From GCA-2693325 sp036343635 (GTDB lineage Bacteria > Latescibacterota > UBA2968 > UBA8231), in the NCBI GenBank assembly GCA_036343635.1, contig JAYYVF010000088.1:1-64000 (forward strand): a stretch of DNA of 64,000 nucleotides. The letters are read 5' to 3'. The notes under the pieces are model-generated. The model saw nothing but the letters and a program-made list of their open reading frames with translations, was not told the origin of the DNA and ran no database searches. The position numbers and the translations under genes were made by a program. This document shows positions 19,259-27,462 of this stretch, one piece after another; positions within the stretch are counted from its first letter, which is position 1, and each line of letters opens with the position of its first letter.

Positions 19259-19831
19259 TCAATCGATGAAAATTGCTTCGTCCGGCCAATCTTCATGTAT
19301 GAAGCCGCTTTTCATGTTTACTAGAGGTAAGTAGTTGTGAAGTCTGCGTATAGTATCAAGAAGACGAATAGAGTGTAACTCTTGAATAGAGTCTTTTCCA
19401 TGGTTTTTTTGTAACGAGGGAATAATTTTCCCCTGTACGTTTTCTGCCACGTCGCGATCGGATTGTCCTTCTACAATCATAACCAGTGAAATATGCCCAT
19501 CCATCTCGGCGATGTAACTATCTCTAATTAACTCGCTAAATACATTGGCAACATTTGGCTCCGATTGGATTTCCTGCAAAATTTGATTACGGGTTATTCC
19601 CAATTTAAACTTGATGGATAACATGTGCTGAGTGTTAAATCGACCCGTACCGGTTGCTTGGGTATTAACACCGGTATAGTATTTCAGAATATTTTCTCTT
19701 TCCAGCCGGGCTCTTTTCCGACTTACTGTACGTACTGGGACGCCGGTGACTTTGCTAATTCGGTTGTCAGAGTACCGAGGGTTTTGAATAAGGGCCCGAA
19801 TTATCAGTCGTTCCTGATCATCTATGTTCAT
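19259..19831 (-). CDS. AsnC/Lrp-type transcriptional regulator
   Basis: A 190-residue protein with an N-terminal winged helix-turn-helix typical of the AsnC/Lrp group (residues 1-60: DQERLIIRALIQNPRYSDNRIS, then a recognition helix VPVRTVSRKRARLE). The C-terminal part is weakly like an Lrp effector-binding (RAM) domain but not clearly so. It is transcribed divergently from gltB with about 240 AT-rich bases between. In E. coli Lrp activates gltBD, so control of the neighbouring glutamate synthase operon is a reasonable inference. Confidence 0.75.
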   Translation of the reverse strand: MNIDDQERLIIRALIQNPRYSDNRISKVTGVPVRTVSRKRARLERENILKYYTGVNTQATGTGRFNTQHMLSIKFKLGITRNQILQEIQSEPNVANVFSELIRDSYIAEMDGHISLVMIVEGQSDRDVAENVQGKIIPSLQKNHGKDSIQELHSIRLLDTIRRLHNYLPLVNMKSGFIHEDWPDEAIFID

Positions 19832-19940
19832 TTTGGCCTATTATAGTCGTTTTTTTCTTTGAAGTGATTATATTACGTCAAATATTAGTTAATTTGATTA
19901 TAATTGTAAAGTATAATATTTGTTTTTGGCATATTATTGA

Positions 19941-19969
19941 TTGACAAAATATTTGTCTAAATATATATT
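19941..19969 (+). promoter_or_regulatory. Sigma-70-type promoter of gltB with an overlapping inverted repeat
   Basis: TTGACA (19941-19946) and TATATT (19964-19969) are separated by 17 bases. A dyad GACAAA-ATA-TTTGTC (19943-19957) overlaps the -35 box and spacer, in the position of a repressor operator. The divergent AsnC-type regulator next door is the obvious candidate ligand. The transcript would start near 19976. Confidence 0.7.
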
Positions 19970-20000
19970 CTGCGGTCCCTTTTCAAGAGAGAAGGTAGGT

Positions 20001-20069
20001 ATGATTTGGCTATTTTCTGGGCCCCGCCTTAAAATCAACTCTCATTTCAGTAGGAAGCAAATAGGTTAA
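20001..20069 (+). CDS. 22-codon leader peptide coupled to gltB
   Basis: A short ORF in the gltB leader: ATG at 20001, preceded by AAGGTAGGT, encoding MIWLFSGPRLKINSHFSRKQ followed by Ile-Gly. Its TAA stop (20067-20069) overlaps the first base of the gltB ATG, the classic TAATG coupling arrangement. It lies about 25 bases from the predicted transcript start. The peptide has no run of a single amino acid like classic attenuators. A role in translational coupling or sensing is inference; no homologue is known to me. Confidence 0.5.
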   Translation: MIWLFSGPRLKINSHFSRKQIG

Positions 20070-23000
20070 TGGGAAATGTAAGCGATATTCCAGGATACCC
20101 TCGTCAACAAGGTTTATATAGTCCGCAAAACGAGCACGATGCATGCGGAATGGGTTTTGTTGTTAATGTGAAGGGCGTTCAGTCGCATTCGATTGTGGCT
20201 CAAGGATTGGAAGTTCTTGAAAATATGGAACATCGGGGTGCATGCGGGTGTGAACCGAATTCTGGAGATGGGGCTGGAATATTGACACAGATCCCAGATC
20301 GATTTTTCAGGTCTGTTTGTAGGTTTGAATTACCAGAAAAAGGTAAATATGGTGTTGGTGTACTGTTTTTACCCCGCGAAAAGGATCAGCAAAATCTATG
20401 TCGCCGCGTGATCGAGGACATTGTTTCTGAAGAGGGTCAACAAGTATTGGGATGGCGCTCTGTTCCTGTTGATAATAGTGATTTAGGTGATACCGCATTA
20501 GAAGGCGAGCCACAAATATTTCAGGTCTTTGTGGGACAAGTTGGTATGATCGATAAAGACCCACTTGAATTTGAGAGAATACTTTATGTGATCCGCAAAC
20601 GTGCTGCCAAAGAGATACGTAATAGCTTAGTTGCGTCGACTTATTATGCAGCCAGCTTTTCTTCACGAACAATAATCTACAAAGGTATGTTTCTCTCTCC
20701 CCAATTGGAGCCCTATTTTTCTGACTTGGTAGATGAGAGATATGAAACAGCTCTTGCAATGGTTCACTCGCGTTTCTCTACGAACACGTTCCCCAGTTGG
20801 GAAAGAGCCCATCCTTATAGGTATTTAATTCATAACGGTGAAATAAATACAGTTCGTGGTAATGAGAATTGGATGAATGCGCGCGAGGGTATGTTTAGTA
20901 CCTCAAAGTTTGGCGAAAAACTAAAACAGATACTTCCTATTATCGAGGGGGATGGCTCTGATTCGGCAAAAGCAGATAATGCTTTGGAATTAATGTATTT
21001 GGAAGGTCGCTCTTTGGCGCATGTGGTCATGATGATGATTCCTGAACCATGGGAAAAGCACGAGACGATGAATGACGCAAAGCGTGCTTTTTATGAGTAT
21101 CATTCATGTTTGATGGAACCTTGGGATGGTCCTGCTTCCATAGGGTTTACAGATGGTATTGTGGTTGGGGGCACTTTAGATCGAAACGGCTTAAGGCCGT
21201 CTCGTTATTACGTGACAAAGGATGGCGTGGTTGTCTTAGCATCCGAGACGGGTGTCTGTAATATTCAACCAGATAATATTGACTATAAAGGACGCTTAGA
21301 GCCGGGGCGTATGTTGTTGATTGATACTGCTCAAGGTCGAATTATAAGCGACGAGGAAATAAAAAATCATATTGCAAATGAACATCCCTATCGGGAATGG
21401 CTGTCCGAAAACTTGTTGCATCTATCCGATCTTCCTGAGGCAACGGCCATAAACTTGCTTACGAATCATGAAGATGTGTTACAGATGCAGCAGGCATTTG
21501 GATATACCTATGAAGACCTTCGAGTTTTTTTGAAGCCAATGGTGTTGGCATTACGCGACCCCGTAGGTTCGATGGGTAACGATGCAGCGCTTGCAGCATT
21601 GTCCGACCGCCCCCAACTTCTGTACAGTTACTTCAGGCAACATTTCGCTCAAGTAACAAATCCTCCTCTTGATCCATTACGTGAGGAGTTGGTTACTTCC
21701 GCCGAAACAAAAATTGGTCCGGAAGGCGATTTGTTAAATCCATCTCCTGAAAGTTGTCGCCAAATAACGTTGGACCGTCCGATTTTAAAAAATTTCGAAT
21801 TGGAAAAACTTCGAAATATAAATGTCAAAGGTCATAGGGCTAAGACAATACCCATTTTGTTTGAAAGACAATCGGGAACCGAAGGTTTAGAGTCTGGCAT
21901 GGAGCGTCTTTTTAAGAGGGTTGATGACGCTATAGAGGCTGGTTTTGATATAGTTGTTTTGTCTGACAGAGATCTTGATAAAAATCACGTGCCTATTCCT
22001 GCTTTGTTAGCTGTTTCAGGAGTTCATCATCATTTAATCAGGAACGAAACACGAACACGTGTTGGTTTGGTAATCGAATCAGGTGAGCCACGAGAAGTGC
22101 ATCATTTTTGTCTTCTGATTGGTTACGGTGCACAAGCAATTAATCCTTACATGGCTTTTGAAAGTCTGCACGATATGATTCGTGAAGGACTGCTTCAGGA
22201 GTATTCTTACGAAGAAGCCGAAGAGCGGTATGTTTATGGGGCGATAAAAGGCGTAATAAAAGTCATGGCAAAAATGGGTATTTCTACCATAAAGTCATAT
22301 CGCGGTGCTCAAATATTCGAAGCGATGGGTATTAGTCAAAGTGTTATAGATACTTATTTTACAGCTACTGTTACTCAGGTTCAAGGTATGGATCTGAACG
22401 GCATAGCCAGGGAAGCTATTGAACGTCACCGAGGTGCTTTTGCAGAGGATGAAAGCAAGGTAAACACCCTCAATGTTGGTGGCCAGTATCAATGGCGTCA
22501 AGATGGCGAACATCACCTTTTTAACCCCAAATCAATCCATTTATTACAACGTTCCACTAGAACCAACGACTATCAAGTCTATAAGCAATATGCCGACCAG
22601 ATTAATGATCAATCGGAGCGAATGGCTACGTTGAGAAGTTTGTTGGAGTTGAAACTATCTGATAATTCAATTCCAATAGATGAAGTGGAACCAATTGAAG
22701 AAATTACTCGAAGATTCAAAAGTGGTGCAATGTCTTATGGGTCAATTAGTAAAGAGGCGCATGAGACTCTAGCTATTGCCATGAATCGAATTGGTGGTCG
22801 TAGCAATACCGGTGAAGGTGGCGAAGACCCTGCTCGGTATACTCCGGAACCGAATGGAGATTCAAAAAACAGTGCGATTAAGCAAATAGCTTCCGGTCGT
22901 TTTGGTGTGACCAATTATTATTTGACTCAGGGCGAAGAACTTCAAATAAAAATGGCGCAAGGAGCTAAGCCAGGTGAGGGTGGGGAATTACCAGGTAACA

Positions 23001-24646
23001 AAGTATATCCCTGGATAGCTAAGGTGCGTCACTCAACACCAGGAGTAGAGTTGATCTCTCCTCCTCCTCACCATGACATTTATTCGATTGAAGATTTGGC
23101 TCAGTTAATCCATGATCTAAAAAATGTGAATCATTTTGCTCGTATCAATGTAAAGCTTGTTTCGGAGTTTGGAGTTGGCACTGTAGCTGCTGGTGTAGCA
23201 AAAGGCAAGGCCGACGTCGTTCTTATTTCAGGGCACGATGGTGGTACTGGTGCGTCCCCCCAAACTTCTATCAAGTATGCAGGGCTTCCCTGGGAGTTAG
23301 GATTAGCGGAAACGCACCAGACGTTAGTTTTGAACAAATTGCGTTCACGCATTGTTGTGGAAGCGGATGGCCAGTTAAAGACGGGAAGAGATGTGATAAT
23401 AGCGGCGCTCCTTGGGGCGGAGGAATTTGGATTTGCTACCACGGCATTGGTAGCCATGGGCTGTATTATGATGCGAGTTTGTCATTTAGATACATGCCCA
23501 GTTGGAGTGGCTACACAGAATCCAGAGTTGCGCAAAAAGTTTACTGGTACGCCTGAAAACATCGTCAATTTTCTTCGGTTTGTGGCTCAGGATATGAGAG
23601 AAATCATGGCCACAATGGGATTTCGGTCTATTGATGAGATGGTTGGAAGAACGGATCGCCTAGACCCGAAAAAGGCGATTTCTCATTGGAAAGCGGAAGG
23701 TATCGACCTTACGCCAATTTTGTACCAGCCGGATGTCGGGCCAGAGGTTGGAAGAAGGTGTACTGAAAAACAGGACCATGGATTAGATCAATCGTTTGAT
23801 AGGACTACATTATTTGATATTTGCAAGCCATCTTTAGAAAGCGGCGAAAAGGTTGTCGCATCTTTGCCGATTCAGAATACATTTCGGGTTATTGGCACTC
23901 AAATTGGAAGTGAGGTTACACGTCGATTTGGTCCGGATGGCCTTCCAGAAGATACAATTCATTTAAAATTTAACGGCGTGGCAGGACAATCTTTTGGAGC
24001 ATTTGTTCCTTTAGGAATGAGGTTAGAAGTTGAGGGAGATGCAAATGATTATTTTGGAAAAGGGCTGTCCGGAGGGCGTCTTGCCGTATATCCTCCAAGA
24101 AATTCGAGTTTCAAGGCTTCGGAAAATGTCATTCTGGGCAATGTTGCATTCTATGGTGCAACGTCGGGTGAGGCATATATATGCGGTAAAGCAGGAGAAC
24201 GGTTTTGTGTAAGAAATAGTGGTGTGCGAACTGTTGTGGAGGGTGTTGGTGATCACGGATGTGAATATATGACCGGAGGGCGTGTTGTGGTTCTTGGCTC
24301 TACGGGTCGTAATTTTGCTGCCGGTATGTCTGGTGGTGTAGCCTACGTGTTTGATGTCTCCGGAGAGTTCTCCAAAAATTGTAATCAGGAAATGGTTGAC
24401 TTAGAAAAGTTGCAAATTGAAGAAGATATTGCAGAAGTAAAAGAACTTATATCGAGTCATGTAAGTTTTACAAACAGTGAATTGGGTAAAAGTATTTTAT
24501 ATAAATGGGAAGCTTTTGAGAGCTCCTTTGTAAAGGTAATGCCAAGGGACTATCGAAAAGTACTTGATGCTCTGAAGCGGGTAGAAGAGAAGGGCTTGAC
24601 TGGCGATGAAGCTGCCTTGGCTGCTTTTCATGAGGCCGTGTCTTAA
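20069..24646 (+). CDS. gltB: Glutamate synthase (GOGAT) large subunit
   Basis: With GltD it makes two glutamates from glutamine and 2-oxoglutarate. At 1525 residues it is full length for the bacterial alpha subunit. An N-terminal propeptide of 25 residues precedes the Ntn-type amidotransferase Cys26 (NEHDACGMGFV). The synthase FMN domain follows, with the 3Fe-4S cysteines at about 1132, 1138 and 1143 (MGCIMMRVCHLDTCPVG). The C-terminal beta-helix GXGXG domain contains GGRVVVLGSTGRNFAAGMSGG. GltD follows after 45 bases. It is preceded by a promoter, a dyad and an overlapping leader ORF. Confidence 0.98.
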   Translation: MGNVSDIPGYPRQQGLYSPQNEHDACGMGFVVNVKGVQSHSIVAQGLEVLENMEHRGACGCEPNSGDGAGILTQIPDRFFRSVCRFELPEKGKYGVGVLFLPREKDQQNLCRRVIEDIVSEEGQQVLGWRSVPVDNSDLGDTALEGEPQIFQVFVGQVGMIDKDPLEFERILYVIRKRAAKEIRNSLVASTYYAASFSSRTIIYKGMFLSPQLEPYFSDLVDERYETALAMVHSRFSTNTFPSWERAHPYRYLIHNGEINTVRGNENWMNAREGMFSTSKFGEKLKQILPIIEGDGSDSAKADNALELMYLEGRSLAHVVMMMIPEPWEKHETMNDAKRAFYEYHSCLMEPWDGPASIGFTDGIVVGGTLDRNGLRPSRYYVTKDGVVVLASETGVCNIQPDNIDYKGRLEPGRMLLIDTAQGRIISDEEIKNHIANEHPYREWLSENLLHLSDLPEATAINLLTNHEDVLQMQQAFGYTYEDLRVFLKPMVLALRDPVGSMGNDAALAALSDRPQLLYSYFRQHFAQVTNPPLDPLREELVTSAETKIGPEGDLLNPSPESCRQITLDRPILKNFELEKLRNINVKGHRAKTIPILFERQSGTEGLESGMERLFKRVDDAIEAGFDIVVLSDRDLDKNHVPIPALLAVSGVHHHLIRNETRTRVGLVIESGEPREVHHFCLLIGYGAQAINPYMAFESLHDMIREGLLQEYSYEEAEERYVYGAIKGVIKVMAKMGISTIKSYRGAQIFEAMGISQSVIDTYFTATVTQVQGMDLNGIAREAIERHRGAFAEDESKVNTLNVGGQYQWRQDGEHHLFNPKSIHLLQRSTRTNDYQVYKQYADQINDQSERMATLRSLLELKLSDNSIPIDEVEPIEEITRRFKSGAMSYGSISKEAHETLAIAMNRIGGRSNTGEGGEDPARYTPEPNGDSKNSAIKQIASGRFGVTNYYLTQGEELQIKMAQGAKPGEGGELPGNKVYPWIAKVRHSTPGVELISPPPHHDIYSIEDLAQLIHDLKNVNHFARINVKLVSEFGVGTVAAGVAKGKADVVLISGHDGGTGASPQTSIKYAGLPWELGLAETHQTLVLNKLRSRIVVEADGQLKTGRDVIIAALLGAEEFGFATTALVAMGCIMMRVCHLDTCPVGVATQNPELRKKFTGTPENIVNFLRFVAQDMREIMATMGFRSIDEMVGRTDRLDPKKAISHWKAEGIDLTPILYQPDVGPEVGRRCTEKQDHGLDQSFDRTTLFDICKPSLESGEKVVASLPIQNTFRVIGTQIGSEVTRRFGPDGLPEDTIHLKFNGVAGQSFGAFVPLGMRLEVEGDANDYFGKGLSGGRLAVYPPRNSSFKASENVILGNVAFYGATSGEAYICGKAGERFCVRNSGVRTVVEGVGDHGCEYMTGGRVVVLGSTGRNFAAGMSGGVAYVFDVSGEFSKNCNQEMVDLEKLQIEEDIAEVKELISSHVSFTNSELGKSILYKWEAFESSFVKVMPRDYRKVLDALKRVEEKGLTGDEAALAAFHEAVS

Positions 24647-24691
24647 ATATTTAAATTAAAAAACTATTCGGAATTTTTTTTGAGGTAATTA

Positions 24692-26185
24692 ATGGGTAAA
24701 CCTACTGGTTTTATGGAATTTGATCGAAGTTTGCCACTCGATCGTTCGCCGCTCCTTCGAATTGAGGATTGGAATGAATTTCATGAAGTCATGCCTGAAA
24801 CAGATCTTCGCGATCAAGGTGCCCGGTGCATGGATTGCGGGATACCGTTCTGTCATCTAGGCGATGTTGTCAGTGAAGGTGATAAGGGAGCTGGATGTCC
24901 GATAAACAATCTTATACCTGAGTGGAATGATTTAGTGTTTCGTGGGTTATGGCAGGAGGCATTGGAGCGACTCCATAAGACTAATAATTTCCCCGAATTT
25001 ACGGGTAGGGTGTGTCCCGCTCCCTGTGAAGGATCTTGTGTGGTCGGGATAAACGATCCTCCGGTTACTATAAAAAATATTGAAGCGAGTATAATCGATC
25101 ATGGTTTCGATCAAGGCTGGGTGAAACCAGAGCCACCAGCGCATCGGTCAGGAAAGATGGTGGCCGTTGTTGGATCAGGGCCTTCAGGACTAGCTTGTGC
25201 CGCTCAATTGAATAGAGCCGGACATAGAGTAACCGTTTATGAGAGGGCCGATCGAGTTGGCGGATTACTGATGTATGGTATTCCCAATATGAAATTAGAA
25301 AAGCAGCGAGTGGTTGAGCGTAGAGTGAATCTATTGAAGGCCGAGGGGATTGAGTTTGTGACTAATACGGAGATTGGAAAAGATATAGAAGGCCAAGTGC
25401 TTGTAGAGGAAAACGATGCTTTGGTTCTCTGTGGAGGTGCTACCAAGCCGAATGATCTTCCTATAGATGGTCGAGAATTGGCGGGGATACACTTTGCTAT
25501 GGATTTTTTGTATGCAAATACCAAGAGTCTACTTGATTCTGACCACAAAGATGGTCAATTCATTTCGGCTGAGGGAAAAAATGTAATAGTTATTGGTGGT
25601 GGGGACACTGGGACGGATTGTTGCGGTACTTCTTTGAGGCATGGTTGTGATACGTTGGCGCAATTTGAAATTATGCCGAAGCCTCCTGAAGAGCGTGCAG
25701 AGACGAACCCTTGGCCTCAGTGGCCTAACGTTTACAAGTTAGATTACGGACAAGAGGAAGCAAAAGCTAGGTTTGGAGATGATCCTAGAAGCTATTTAAT
25801 AATGACTCAGAAATTTGTTGGAGATAATGAGGGTAATGTTAAAGAGCTCCATACGGTAAATATCGAATGGCAAAAAGATGATGAAGGTAGATTTGTTCCA
25901 AAGCCGATAGAGGGTTCAGAGAAAGTCTGGCCGGCAGATCTTGTATTACTGGCGATGGGGTTTCGTGGTCCAGAAGATACACTTCCCGATCAATTAGGGG
26001 TTGATCGGGATCCGCGATCTAATGTAAAAGCGGAACATGGAAAGTTCTCTACCAACATTGATAGTGTGTTTGCTGCTGGTGATATGCGACGAGGGCAGAG
26101 CTTAGTTGTATGGGCTATTAACGAAGGTCGCGGTGTTGCCAGAGAGGTCGATCGCTATCTAATGGGATCGACCTCTCTGGCATAA
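24692..26185 (+). CDS. gltD: Glutamate synthase small subunit
   Basis: Transfers electrons from NAD(P)H through FAD and 4Fe-4S clusters to GltB. The 497-residue protein has the N-terminal cluster-binding cysteines (Cys46, 49, 54, 69 and Cys108, 112, 116 in RVCPAPCEGSC), an FAD Rossmann motif VAVVGSGPSGLACAAQL near residue 154, and the NADPH motif VIVIGGGDTGTDC near 297. The last 16 codons (AREVDRYLMGSTSLA) lie inside a 16-bp perfect hairpin. GAGGTAATTA precedes the ATG. Confidence 0.97.
   Translation: MGKPTGFMEFDRSLPLDRSPLLRIEDWNEFHEVMPETDLRDQGARCMDCGIPFCHLGDVVSEGDKGAGCPINNLIPEWNDLVFRGLWQEALERLHKTNNFPEFTGRVCPAPCEGSCVVGINDPPVTIKNIEASIIDHGFDQGWVKPEPPAHRSGKMVAVVGSGPSGLACAAQLNRAGHRVTVYERADRVGGLLMYGIPNMKLEKQRVVERRVNLLKAEGIEFVTNTEIGKDIEGQVLVEENDALVLCGGATKPNDLPIDGRELAGIHFAMDFLYANTKSLLDSDHKDGQFISAEGKNVIVIGGGDTGTDCCGTSLRHGCDTLAQFEIMPKPPEERAETNPWPQWPNVYKLDYGQEEAKARFGDDPRSYLIMTQKFVGDNEGNVKELHTVNIEWQKDDEGRFVPKPIEGSEKVWPADLVLLAMGFRGPEDTLPDQLGVDRDPRSNVKAEHGKFSTNIDSVFAAGDMRRGQSLVVWAINEGRGVAREVDRYLMGSTSLA
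26138..26181. terminator. 16-bp perfect hairpin at the 3' end of gltD
   Basis: GCCAGAGAGGTCGATC (26138-26153) is exactly complementary to GATCGACCTCTCTGGC (26166-26181) across a 12-base loop. The hairpin is inside the gltD coding sequence and ends just before its TAA stop. It sits between convergent genes: gltD on plus and the oxidoreductase ending at 26207 on minus. There is no immediate T-run (a TTTTTT occurs about 20 bases later), so it may be a bidirectional terminator or an RNA-stability element. Confidence 0.6.
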
Positions 26186-26206
26186 TTTCTCAAAAATAGC
26201 AATTTT

Positions 26207-27367
26207 TTATTTATCCCATGACATTCCCTCACCCCTAACTAACCGAGCACGTAATTCGTAGCGTCCAGGCCACTCTACTGGAAGGTCACCGTTTTCGACC
26301 ATAAGCTTTAATGGATTGTCTTTTGTCTTAAGAGGAAGGTGGATTCGTTGACGTTTGCGAGCGGATTCGAATAATGCCATCATAACCTCCTGAACCGCTC
26401 TAGCACGTTCACCGCTACTAATGGGATTTTCAATTTTTCCTTCTATCCAGTCAATTGTTTCTTGGCATTGGTGTGCCCAGCAATCGTGCCATTCTGCTTC
26501 AATTTCTGTCCATCCTTTTGTTGAAGAATTAAGATAGCGGACGGTACCGATTTCAAAATTATACCCTGCAGATTTTCCTTCCGGCATATACATGGGTGCG
26601 TCAGAAGGTATTTGATTATCAGGATGACGGGTTGTACTCAATTCCATTATCCCCTCTGTACCGATGACGCGACATCCTTGCCCTAGTCCTCCGACCAAAT
26701 TCCCGACGATTAGAAGAGTTGATCCATTGTCACAACCAGCTAGTCCTAAGCAGGCATCCTCGGCGGGAAGGCCTCGCTCAACCTGATCGGTAGTTCGTTC
26801 GACAGATCCGGAAACCCAATCCACCTTAGGCTCGTCCATGAGAAATAATGCCAGACGGATATTGTGCGAGTTAGTATTCAGGATGTTTCCTCCGCATTCC
26901 AGTTGTACTTGGGTGACTTTACCAATAACGCCATCCCGAATTAAATCTCGTGCCTTTAACCAGGTGGCGTGGTGAGGTCGTTGGAATGCGACTATGAGTT
27001 TAACGCCATTTCGCTCACAAGCCGTTATCATAGCATCTGCTTCTCCTAAATCGACGGACATTGGTTTCTGGCACAGGATGGCTTTTGGTTGTCGGGCTGC
27101 AGCTGCAATGACCATTTCAGCATGCTGTTGATGCCATGAACAGATATCAACAAAATCTAAATTTTCTTTGTCAAGCATATCTCTATAGTCGGAGTAGCGA
27201 CTACCGGATTCGACATCGAAAAAATCCCCGAATTCTTTTTGAGCATCCGGATTTGTGTCTGCTAGAGCGCCTATTTTGGTTGGTGTGCCAGAGACTCCAA
27301 GCCAACCACGTGCGTGTACCCGCGCAATTATTCCGCAAGCAATAATACCTGTTCGATATTGTGACAT
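26207..27367 (-). CDS. Gfo/Idh/MocA family oxidoreductase
   Basis: An NAD(P)-dependent sugar or inositol-type dehydrogenase by family. The ATG at 27367 (MSQYRTGIIACG), with CGGAGA 7 bases upstream, is preferred to an ATG nine codons earlier. That gives 386 residues. The N-terminal Rossmann strand is GIIACGIIARVHARG, and the catalytic segment is CQKPMS (Lys kept; Glu of the usual EKP is Gln). The C-terminal alpha/beta domain is typical. It stands alone between gltD and the B12 locus. The substrate is unknown. Confidence 0.87.
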   Translation of the reverse strand: MSQYRTGIIACGIIARVHARGWLGVSGTPTKIGALADTNPDAQKEFGDFFDVESGSRYSDYRDMLDKENLDFVDICSWHQQHAEMVIAAAARQPKAILCQKPMSVDLGEADAMITACERNGVKLIVAFQRPHHATWLKARDLIRDGVIGKVTQVQLECGGNILNTNSHNIRLALFLMDEPKVDWVSGSVERTTDQVERGLPAEDACLGLAGCDNGSTLLIVGNLVGGLGQGCRVIGTEGIMELSTTRHPDNQIPSDAPMYMPEGKSAGYNFEIGTVRYLNSSTKGWTEIEAEWHDCWAHQCQETIDWIEGKIENPISSGERARAVQEVMMALFESARKRQRIHLPLKTKDNPLKLMVENGDLPVEWPGRYELRARLVRGEGMSWDK

Positions 27368-27462
27368 AATATTCTCCGTAAACAGATTAGACAAAGTTAC
27401 ATATGAGAAAATAAATTAAAAATATTATCTTTGCGTCTGTTTGTAACGAATTATCATACTTG

